Source of the DNA: an uncultured Bacteroidales bacterium
GTDB lineage: Bacteria > Bacteroidota > Bacteroidia > Bacteroidales > F082
Reading direction: 5' to 3'
Length of the DNA: 64,000 bases
Assembly: GCA_905233685.1 (NCBI GenBank)
Contig: CAJOEZ010000005.1
Coordinates: forward strand, 1 to 64,000
The notes below the pieces were generated by a model. That model was not told where the DNA came from, ran no database searches, and saw only the letters and a program-made list of their open reading frames with translations. Position numbers and translations under genes: made by a program. Of this stretch, positions 56,824-64,000 are shown piece after piece (position 1 is the stretch's first letter; the number at the start of each line of letters is the position of its first letter).

Positions 56824-57231
56824 TTAGTTGTTGTCGATAGTCCAACGGTTGTTGTGACGGGCGTTGCCCACCTGGATTTCCTTGGCGGAAATGGTGAATT
56901 CTTCGAACTGCAACAGCGAATTGGTTGAATCATAGGTCTCGGCATACTCCACCACATAGCCTTCCTTGAAATCGAGGTGCTTCATTTCACCACCTTGACG
57001 GTTGGGGAAGGAAATGGTGCCGCCTTTGCTCATGTAGGTGTCGCACATCCATTCCATGAGGTCGGTGTTGCCGTCGTCGTTTGATTTCACTTTGACGTAG
57101 ATTTTGCCGCCACGGGTGGTGCCAGTGGGTTGACCTTCAACGTCGGTTTGTTGGTTGAGTTCGTACCTTACGTACAAAACTTCGCGTTCCTGAATGCCGT
57201 CGGCATTGATTGTAGCTGTTCTTGTAGCCAT
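56824..57231 (-). CDS. tssD: Hcp/TssD tube protein
   Basis: LYVRYELNQQTDVEGQPTGTTRGGKIYVKVKSNDDGNTDLMEWMCDTYMSKGGTISF...FEEFTISAKEIQVGNARHNNRW. Confidence 0.88.
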   Translation of the reverse strand: MATRTATINADGIQEREVLYVRYELNQQTDVEGQPTGTTRGGKIYVKVKSNDDGNTDLMEWMCDTYMSKGGTISFPNRQGGEMKHLDFKEGYVVEYAETYDSTNSLLQFEEFTISAKEIQVGNARHNNRWTIDNN

Positions 57232-57297
57232 GATTTTAAGTGTTTAAATTAGTAAAATAAGTTGAAGTTTGTTGTGTTTTTACACATTCTGTTTGTG

Positions 57298-58683
57298 TTA
57301 TTTTATGTCTTGCTCCCATTCGGCACCGCCGGTGCCATTGTGACCAGTCAGTTCGATGAAGAAGTTCTTGGCCGCGAAGAAAGGCTTCAGTTCCACTTCA
57401 ATCTTGATGTCCTTGGTCTTAGGATCTTGGTCAAGTTTTTTCAGATTATAGTTCTCGATAAGCTTGCCTGGTCCTTTGTAGTCGCTCAGGAAGTCGTGGA
57501 TAGCTTGCTGCAGTTCGGCTTTGACTTGTGAGTTCCAGTTGGTGAAAGCCTCATCGTTGAAGAAGTTCTGGAACACCTTGCCAATCCAGTCGAAAACGCG
57601 AACAATCGGATATTCCTGAAGGCCAATGGTTGCGCCGTTGTATAATGAACGGTTGGAGAAAGCCATCGTGCGGCCGTCTTCCTCCACCATCGGGATAACG
57701 CCTTGGTCAATGAGAGCTGCAATTTCAGACTTGCGCAGGTCGAGACGTGCACCTTTGACGTTGCTCATGGTGCCGTACTTTTTACCGGCTGCGCCTTGTG
57801 CGATAACGGTTTCCTCGGTGTTGGTCATACGGCCAGCAAGGGCACCAGAGCCTGGGATATACACGTCATCGTCCTCATTGGCCAACTCTGACTTCTTGCG
57901 ACCAAGAATGTAGTTGCAAGTCATGATTACGTTAGCCAATTTTGCGTCTTGTCCTTGTAAACTGGCATCTTCAAGCTCGTCTTTCAGCATCTCGAAATTC
58001 AAGCTATCCTTGAAGTCGGTCACCATGATGACTTTGTTGCGGTATGCCGTGTCGGCCCACATTCTGATTGTTGCGGCGTCGCCAAGGTATCCAGGAACCA
58101 CAAGCAAACTGTAGTTGTTTTTCAGGTTCAAGCGGTCATAATACTGCTCTAACTCTTCGCGGATGGCAACGGTGTCTTCCGAGTCATGTGAGCCTAACTC
58201 TTCCTTGTTCACGTTCATCAGGGTGATGCAGTCGATCTTACCCTGTCCTGCGTTAGCGAAGAAGGCATCAAGCGTGCGGTAGGTCACCTCAAGCTGACGA
58301 ATCTCATCGTGGATACTGAAAAGGTTGCTTTCCAGGTTCTGTTCGGCTTTGGCGCAATTGGCTTTGCAATCCTCGATAATTTCCATTGGGTCATTGCCTC
58401 CTTTTTCAAGGATGTTCACCCAAAGCTCCAATTCGTTCTTCAGTTTTTGACGAGCATCGGCATAGGCCGCGTCCGCCAAAAAGATGCTTTTTACCGCCTT
58501 TCGGCGCGGGTCCATGTTCTCAACGCCTTTAATAAGTCCCTTGAGCAGTTGGAAACCGCCGTATTTTGACAGTCCCTCGTTGAGGCTCTTTTGCAAAAGC
58601 TCACCAGGATTCTCTATCTTTTTCTTTTCTTGAAGTTCAGGGCCTCCGGCCAATGCTTCTTTCTTTTGTTCTTCTGTAGCCAT
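57298..58683 (-). CDS. tssC: T6SS sheath large subunit TssC
   Basis: LLKGLIKGVENMDPRRKAVKSIFL; LLVVPGYLGDAATIRMWADTAYRNKVIMVTDFKD; PIVRVFDWIGKVFQNFFNDEAFTNWNSQVKAELQQAIHDFL. Confidence 0.93.
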   Translation of the reverse strand: MATEEQKKEALAGGPELQEKKKIENPGELLQKSLNEGLSKYGGFQLLKGLIKGVENMDPRRKAVKSIFLADAAYADARQKLKNELELWVNILEKGGNDPMEIIEDCKANCAKAEQNLESNLFSIHDEIRQLEVTYRTLDAFFANAGQGKIDCITLMNVNKEELGSHDSEDTVAIREELEQYYDRLNLKNNYSLLVVPGYLGDAATIRMWADTAYRNKVIMVTDFKDSLNFEMLKDELEDASLQGQDAKLANVIMTCNYILGRKKSELANEDDDVYIPGSGALAGRMTNTEETVIAQGAAGKKYGTMSNVKGARLDLRKSEIAALIDQGVIPMVEEDGRTMAFSNRSLYNGATIGLQEYPIVRVFDWIGKVFQNFFNDEAFTNWNSQVKAELQQAIHDFLSDYKGPGKLIENYNLKKLDQDPKTKDIKIEVELKPFFAAKNFFIELTGHNGTGGAEWEQDIK

Positions 58684-58706
58684 AGTGGTTGCGTCTTTAA
58701 AGATTA

Positions 58707-59162
58707 TTATTCGGTGGAATCAAGCTCGGCAAGCAAGGCTTCCAAAGCATTTTTCAGGTCGCCTCGTGCAGTTGTGTCTTTGAGTGTGTTGCGTAGCGTC
58801 TTGTTCTTCTCAAGTTGGCGAATGACAGAGTTGTAGGCGTCAATCTTGCCTTTTTCGGCGCTGAGCAACTCGCTCTGTTCAATCAATTGCTCGTCCTCAA
58901 AGTCCTTGATGGACTTGAAGTCGAAATCCTCAAAAGCAGCACCGCCTTCTTCGGTAGTGAGGGCGACACCTTTCTTACTGGGCTGGTAGTGTTCGAACAC
59001 GTCTTTCATGTTCTTCGGCTTGAAGCCTTCACGATCAGCATCGCTGTTCGGAGCTTCATCGGTGAACTGGTCGGCATAGAGCGTCCGGTTCTGCGGGAAC
59101 TCGATGATGCCGTCTTGGGCATCGACATCAAGCACTTTCGTGATAACAGTTTTTCTTGCCAT
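58707..59162 (-). CDS. tssB: T6SS sheath small subunit TssB-like
   Basis: MARKTVITKVLDVDAQDGIIEFPQNRTLYADQF...; immediately upstream of tssC. Start at ATG 59160-59162. Confidence 0.8.
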   Translation of the reverse strand: MARKTVITKVLDVDAQDGIIEFPQNRTLYADQFTDEAPNSDADREGFKPKNMKDVFEHYQPSKKGVALTTEEGGAAFEDFDFKSIKDFEDEQLIEQSELLSAEKGKIDAYNSVIRQLEKNKTLRNTLKDTTARGDLKNALEALLAELDSTE

Positions 59163-59193
59163 AGGTTTATAATTTTGTTGGATTTGTTGTTGA

Positions 59194-61479
59194 TTATTCC
59201 TTTGTTTCTGAGTTTTCTTCGTCGGGTGAATCAATCTCCCAAGCCATTTCAAGAGTTTCTTCATTGTATTTCATGATTACGGTGTCGCCAGCGTTGATTT
59301 GGCCCGAAATGATGAGCTTCGAAAGCGGTCGGCGGATTTCCTTGCGTATGATACCGAGTATGGGGCGCGCGCCGTAATGGGCGTTGAAACCAACCTTCGT
59401 GACATATTTCCGCGCTGTCTCGTCGATCTCCAATTTGATGTTCTGCTCGTTGAGGGTCTTCAACAGATTCTTGATGTGGATGTCAAAGATACGGTCGATC
59501 ATCTCCTCCGTAATGGGCGAGAATGGAACAATTTCCGTCAAGCGGGCGAGGAACTCGGGACGGAACTGTCCTTGCATCACTTCCAAAAGCTGGTCGTGCG
59601 TTGGCACCTTGCCTTCACCGAAAGCCTTGAAGATGTATTCGCTGCCAATGTTTGAAGTGAAGATGATGAGCGCATTTGAGAAATCTCCCACACGGCCAAG
59701 GCGATCATGCAACTTGCCCTCGTCCAAGATTTGCAGGAAAAGGTCGAACACCGAGCGGTGGGCTTTCTCAATCTCATCGAACAGCACTACGGAATAAGGA
59801 TGTTGTCTGATTTGGTTCACCAACAGGCCACCTTCTTCATAACCGACATAGCCAGGAGGCGCTCCATAAAGCAAGGCTACCGAATGCTCTTCCTTGTATT
59901 CCGACATGTCGAAACGCAGCATGGCGGTCTCGTCGTTAAAAAGGAACTCCGCCAGTGATTTGGCCAACTCGGTCTTACCAGTACCCGTTGGGCCAAGGAA
60001 GAAGAACGAGCCGATGGGTTGTCCTTTTTTGTTCAAGCCTGAGCGCGACTCGAAGATGGCGTCAAGGATGCTTTTGATGGCGTGGTTTTGTCCCACAACA
60101 CGATTGTGAAGAATCTCTTCCGCGTTGGAGAGCTTTTGTCTTTCCTCCGACTGGATGTTGCCCATCGGAATACCAGTCATCTTGGAAACCACATCGCGAA
60201 CAGCCTCTTTTTGTAGCTTGTCTTGTTTTGGCATCTGTTCTTCTGCAATCTCCGCCATCTCGTTAGCGATTTTCACTGAAGCCATGGCTCGGTCGAGTAG
60301 GTCTAACGCTGAAGCGGGTAAGCGACGGTCGGGCATATATCGCTTCGCGAGGCGGACAATTTCAGCAGGCACCTCTTCGTCAATGGTCAGGTGGTGGAAT
60401 TGTTCGTAATTCTCCCGCCTCGAAAGGATGATGTCGATGGCTTGTGCCTCGTTAGGCTCTTCAACGGTGATTTTTTCAAAATACGCCGTAAACTCCTTAT
60501 CCTTTTCAATGTCTTTGGTGTAGCCGTCGGTCGTGGTCGTGCAAATCATTTGCAACTGGTTCTTCGACAACAGCTTCTTGATGGCTGGCAGCAGCCCGTT
60601 CAGTACCGACTGTTTGTCCTCTACACGATGGAAGTTTTCGATGACCAAAACAGGTTGCGTTTGGTTTTGCAACGATTGCGTCACCGTCTTGAAACGGTCT
60701 TCGATTTCCCCTTTGTAGCTCACCCCTTGGCTGAGCGTAATCAGGTCAAGTTCAATGGGTTGAAGGTTTTCCAACGAAGCGGGCAGTTGCTTGTCCCGCA
60801 AACGTTGCAGGATGCCATGGATGAGGCTGGTCTTTCCTACGCCAGTTTCGCCCACAATTAGAACATTGGCACGGTCTTTTCTGGCCAGCACCTCAACAAT
60901 GGAGAGAATCTCGTTCTCGAAGCCAATTACGCTGGTTTCAGGCAGCTCGTCAAGCATGGCCGTGCAATAATCCGAAGTCTCAGTGTTCAGGGAGGACACC
61001 TTATTAATATTAGAAGATGCGCTGGCAGTTTTTGTCGTTCCACCACTTTGCAAAGTCTTCAGTATCTTGTCGGCTTGCAGGGGAAGCGTTTTCAGTTGTT
61101 CATAGCTGAACCCGATGCCAGGTGTGACGAGCGATGCCAGGAGGCAAGGGGCGTTGATGTCTTCAAGGCCGCACCGTTCGCCGATTTCAATGGCTTCTTT
61201 GACCACGTTTTGCGTGTCACGTGAAAGCTCAATTCCTTTCATTGCATAGGCCGACTTTTCACACTGTTGCATTCGCATGTCGGCCCAATCGACGAGGTAA
61301 TAGTAATCTTCATCAAGCGTGTCCTCGATGTAATGCACCAAACCCGCGCTTTTGTGCAACAAAGCCCGCAGCAGGTGCGCCGGCTCTATCTTGGGTGACT
61401 TGTTGTCGTTGGCAAACGATTGCGCGATGTGCAATAAGTCGAAAGGAAGGCTTTCCAATCGTTGTGCGTATTTATCCAT
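59194..61479 (-). CDS. clpV: T6SS AAA+ ATPase ClpV/TssH
   Basis: Two AAA modules (VLIVGETGVGKTSLIHG; SFFFLGPTGTGKTELAKSLAEFLF), GAPPGYVGYEEGG, VVLFDEIEKAH. Confidence 0.95.
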   Translation of the reverse strand: MDKYAQRLESLPFDLLHIAQSFANDNKSPKIEPAHLLRALLHKSAGLVHYIEDTLDEDYYYLVDWADMRMQQCEKSAYAMKGIELSRDTQNVVKEAIEIGERCGLEDINAPCLLASLVTPGIGFSYEQLKTLPLQADKILKTLQSGGTTKTASASSNINKVSSLNTETSDYCTAMLDELPETSVIGFENEILSIVEVLARKDRANVLIVGETGVGKTSLIHGILQRLRDKQLPASLENLQPIELDLITLSQGVSYKGEIEDRFKTVTQSLQNQTQPVLVIENFHRVEDKQSVLNGLLPAIKKLLSKNQLQMICTTTTDGYTKDIEKDKEFTAYFEKITVEEPNEAQAIDIILSRRENYEQFHHLTIDEEVPAEIVRLAKRYMPDRRLPASALDLLDRAMASVKIANEMAEIAEEQMPKQDKLQKEAVRDVVSKMTGIPMGNIQSEERQKLSNAEEILHNRVVGQNHAIKSILDAIFESRSGLNKKGQPIGSFFFLGPTGTGKTELAKSLAEFLFNDETAMLRFDMSEYKEEHSVALLYGAPPGYVGYEEGGLLVNQIRQHPYSVVLFDEIEKAHRSVFDLFLQILDEGKLHDRLGRVGDFSNALIIFTSNIGSEYIFKAFGEGKVPTHDQLLEVMQGQFRPEFLARLTEIVPFSPITEEMIDRIFDIHIKNLLKTLNEQNIKLEIDETARKYVTKVGFNAHYGARPILGIIRKEIRRPLSKLIISGQINAGDTVIMKYNEETLEMAWEIDSPDEENSETKE

Positions 61480-61497
61480 TTTTGGTAGGTTTGAAAT

Positions 61498-62127
61498 TTA
61501 TATGATTGAGAGTTGGCTCGCTGGCACAAAGGCTATGGCCACGGCAGCCAAACCTTCCAACTGCACCACCACCCGCTTGTTTTTGTTGATTCTCTTTATA
61601 ACTCCTTCTACACCAGCAAAATATCCGTCAATCACTTTCACGCGCTGGCCAATCTTGTTGATGTAGTCGTTGCTGTCAAGAAATAACACGCGGTCATCCT
61701 GCACCGAGGCCACCCGCATAAAATTCTCCATTTGGCGGTCGGGAACGTGTATAATCTCACCTTTTCCTTTGCCATTCGACAAGGGTCGTTTCATCATGTA
61801 CCGCATCGGGGAAAACTCCTCGCGAGTCGTTTTCAATGTGGTCAGAAACTCTTGGGTTGATTTCACAAAAATCAAGTTGTGTATGGCGGGCAGCAATATT
61901 CGCTTTTTCCCGCCCTTTTTTGTTTCCACAACTTCCCAGCGCATGGGCAGAAAATTATCAACGCCCAAGTTGTCAAGTAAGGTCTTGATTTTCAGTTCCC
62001 GATGGTATGTGACACGCATGGGAAACCAATGTAAATCAGACGGTGTTGTAACTTGTTGATTTACAGTGATTTGTGACGGGGGGGGGGGTAAAAGCAAGGG
62101 ACACCATGCCGAAAGGCATGGTTGCAT
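61498..62127 (-). CDS. NusG-paralogue antiterminator (UpxY/LoaP-like)
   Basis: LHWFPMRVTYHRELKIKTLLDNLGVDNFLPM (NGN) and C-terminal KOW INKIGQRVKVIDGYFAGVEGVIKRINKNKRVVVQLEGL; first gene of the T6SS cluster. Confidence 0.88.
   Translation of the reverse strand: MQPCLSAWCPLLLPPPPSQITVNQQVTTPSDLHWFPMRVTYHRELKIKTLLDNLGVDNFLPMRWEVVETKKGGKKRILLPAIHNLIFVKSTQEFLTTLKTTREEFSPMRYMMKRPLSNGKGKGEIIHVPDRQMENFMRVASVQDDRVLFLDSNDYINKIGQRVKVIDGYFAGVEGVIKRINKNKRVVVQLEGLAAVAIAFVPASQLSII
62078..62088. repeat. 11-bp homopolymer (G on plus strand, C in the coding strand) within the antiterminator N-terminal coding region
   Basis: gac-GGGGGGGGGGG-ta read directly; encodes PPPP near residue 14. Confidence 0.95.
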
Positions 62128-62195
62128 TTGTGCTTTCTTTGGTATATAACCTATTCATGTTGCGCTGATATCCAGCTACATTGATGAATATTATT

Positions 62196-62229
62196 GATAC
62201 CCTTTCTCCACAAAAAACGGAGTTGTATC
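62196..62229 (-). promoter_or_regulatory. Candidate leader-RNA hairpin at the predicted 5' end of the T6SS transcript
   Basis: Minus-strand RNA GATAC-AA-CTCC-GTTTTTTGT-GGAG-AAAGG-GTATC. Confidence 0.4.
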
Positions 62230-62235
62230 AACGTG

Positions 62236-62243
62236 CAAATATA
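62236..62243 (-). promoter_or_regulatory. -7 element TATATTTG; candidate promoter of the T6SS cluster (possible -33 TTTG at 62266-62269)
   Basis: Plus strand CAAATATA; TAnnTTTG match about 110 bp upstream of the antiterminator start. Confidence 0.55.
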
Positions 62244-62264
62244 GAAAATTTATTCAATACAAGT

Positions 62265-64000
62265 TCAAATTAACTCGATTAATTGCATTTTATTATCTAC
62301 CATCTGGCCTTCGGTGACGAGGATTTTCTTCACCTTGGCCGGTCCGGCGGCGACGATGTTGTTCTCCATTTTCATGGCTTCCACGACCATCATAATCATG
62401 CCTTCTTTCATTTCGTCGCCTTCCTTGACATTGATTTTCACCACTTTGCCGGGCATGGGCGACACCAACCGTGACTTGTCGTTCACCGTTTCCTTGCAGG
62501 CATAGTCCATCGTGTCGTTCAGTTGGTCGGTGCGGAAGCAGGTGAAATTGAGGCCGTGGAAATTGACGATGGTCTTTTGCTCATCGTTGACAGAGCAATA
62601 AACCGTCTCGGTGCGGCCGTTCAGCATGATTTTCAGCTGTTTGTTGTCGTATTGGATGAACTCCACCGCAAACGATTGTGAGTTTATCGTGCCTTTGATT
62701 TTGCCTGCCTGGGCTTCGGTAATGCTGATGGGAATCTTCTGACCTTCCACATCCACAGTGAGTTGCATATTGTAGCGCCAATAGCCGATTTCTTCCCAAA
62801 CGTTTTCGGGATGCTGCTCAACCTGCTTCTTGCAGAAGTCGAACATGAGGAATGAAATAGCGATATCGTTGATGTTCAGGTTATTGCGACTGTTGTGCAA
62901 TGCCTTCAGCAGTTCTTCTTGATGGGTGGTGCAGAACGAGGTATCTATCTTGTTCTCAACGAAATCCGCGTTTTTGACCACCTCCCAAAGATAGGCTTTG
63001 TTGGTGGTCAGGCCTTGGATGATGAAGTCTTTCAAAGCGCGTTGAGCCGTTTCCAACGCGGTCTGGCGGTCTTTGGCGTGACAGCTCAACTTGGCAATCA
63101 TCGGGTCGTAAGCCTCTGAAATTGTGCAGGTTCCGTCGATGCTGCTATCCACTCTTGCGCCGCGCACTTGCGGCTCATGGTAGGCTGTCACCTTGCCGGG
63201 CGTGGGCAGGAAGCCGTTTTCGGGATTCTCGGCATAGATACGCAATTCGATGGCGTGGCCTTGCGGCTGAATCAGTTCTTGCGTCCAGCCCATTTCCTTG
63301 TCGCGCGCGATGCGAATCTGTTCTTCCACGATGTCGATGCCCGTGCGCATTTCCGTGACGGGATGCTCCACCTGAATGCGCGTGTTCATCTCCAAGAAAT
63401 AGAAATTCAGCTTGTTATCCACCAAAAACTCCACCGTTCCAGCATTGCGGTAATGGATGACTTTGCATAGTTTGACCGCCGTTTCGCACAGCTGTTGGCG
63501 CTTTTCGTCCGTCAGCGTTGGCGAAGGCGATTCCTCAATGATTTTTTGGTAACGACGCTGGATGGTGCACTCGCGCTCGTGCAAATGGACCACATTACCG
63601 AAGTGGTCGGCCAAGACCTGCACCTCGATATGTCGTGGATTTTCAATGTATTGTTCCACGAACACCGTGCCGTCGCCGAAGTATTTCTCCGCCTCGCGGG
63701 AGGCGCGTTCCAATTCGTCCTTCAAATCCTTAGGCCGCCTGACGATGTGCATTCCCTTGCCACCACCACCCGCTGCCGCCTTTATTAATATAGGATAAGG
63801 TAGCGTGTCGGCCTGTTTCAGAATCTCGTCGATGCTTCCCGTCAAGCCGAAGGTAACGGGGATGCCGTTGGCGATGGCGATTTCGCGTGAGGCGATTTTG
63901 TTGCCCATTAGCCGCATGGATTCTGCGTTAGGGCCAATGAAAATCAAGTTATTGGCCTCACAAGCCTCGGCCAATTCGGGGCTTTCGGAGAGAAAGCCGT
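62265..64000 (-). CDS. Biotin-dependent acyl-CoA/pyruvate carboxylase, biotin carboxylase + BCCP domains, 5' truncated by the window edge
   Basis: ATP-grasp/biotin carboxylase motifs (AAAGGGGKGMHIV, RECTIQRRYQKIIEESPSP, MNTRIQVEHPVTEM); C-terminal VVEAMKMENNIVA biotinyl motif. Frame stays open to 64000 (GFLSESPELAEACEANN). Confidence 0.94.
   Translation of the reverse strand, partial: GFLSESPELAEACEANNLIFIGPNAESMRLMGNKIASREIAIANGIPVTFGLTGSIDEILKQADTLPYPILIKAAAGGGGKGMHIVRRPKDLKDELERASREAEKYFGDGTVFVEQYIENPRHIEVQVLADHFGNVVHLHERECTIQRRYQKIIEESPSPTLTDEKRQQLCETAVKLCKVIHYRNAGTVEFLVDNKLNFYFLEMNTRIQVEHPVTEMRTGIDIVEEQIRIARDKEMGWTQELIQPQGHAIELRIYAENPENGFLPTPGKVTAYHEPQVRGARVDSSIDGTCTISEAYDPMIAKLSCHAKDRQTALETAQRALKDFIIQGLTTNKAYLWEVVKNADFVENKIDTSFCTTHQEELLKALHNSRNNLNINDIAISFLMFDFCKKQVEQHPENVWEEIGYWRYNMQLTVDVEGQKIPISITEAQAGKIKGTINSQSFAVEFIQYDNKQLKIMLNGRTETVYCSVNDEQKTIVNFHGLNFTCFRTDQLNDTMDYACKETVNDKSRLVSPMPGKVVKINVKEGDEMKEGMIMMVVEAMKMENNIVAAGPAKVKKILVTEGQMVDNKMQLIELI

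Noticed and set aside
56751-56957. N-terminal extension of the second Hcp ORF and similar 5' extensions of tssB (59163-59264), gldB (3655-3783) and the 38909 ORF
   Set aside because: Extensions overlap upstream genes and lack conserved sequence; internal ATGs give family-typical N-termini.
62078-62088. Poly-G run as a sequencing/assembly error
   Set aside because: Cannot be excluded, but with 11 bases the antiterminator frame stays open from a plausible ATG into the conserved NGN domain, so it is kept as a biological candidate.
1-64000. tRNA, rRNA, integrase or transposase genes
   Set aside because: None recognised by eye; no evidence for a mobile-element boundary around the T6SS cluster in this window.

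Overview
Bacteroidetes-type chromosomal window, judged from TAnnTTTG-type promoters, T9SS sorting domains, GldB and an UpxY-like NusG paralogue. Roughly 1-18.4 kb is mostly ordinary: an AAA ATPase fragment, a Fic protein, gldB, cinA, a nucleoside phosphorylase, outer-membrane proteins, sdhBAC, two M24 aminopeptidases, a HigBA-like toxin-antitoxin pair and a T9SS-sorted agmatine-deiminase-like protein. About 18.5-62.1 kb is one very long minus-strand gene cluster. It looks like a Bacteroidetes (subtype iii-like) type VI secretion system: ClpV, TssB, TssC, two Hcp/TssD, VgrG, a PAAR-like effector, TssK, TssG, TssE and TssF, plus a Ser/Thr kinase, a PP2C phosphatase and an FHA-like domain. Embedded between the effector module and the baseplate genes is what looks like a complete ubiquitin-like conjugation pathway: a Ubl ending in Gly, a second Ubl fused to a long C-terminal extension, an E2-like protein with HPN and a candidate catalytic Cys, a membrane-anchored JAMM peptidase with an intact HxHx7SxxD motif, a membrane RING-like/FHA-like protein, and a ThiF/E1-like enzyme. 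I recognise no TssJLM or TssNOPQR membrane-complex genes. The Ubl-pathway membrane proteins occupy that position, and the TssK-like protein ends in an Ig/CHB_HEX-like domain. The cluster is headed by a NusG/UpxY-like antiterminator whose N-terminal coding region contains an 11-bp poly-C tract, which could be a phase-variation switch for the whole locus. All family calls are by eye; no searches were run.
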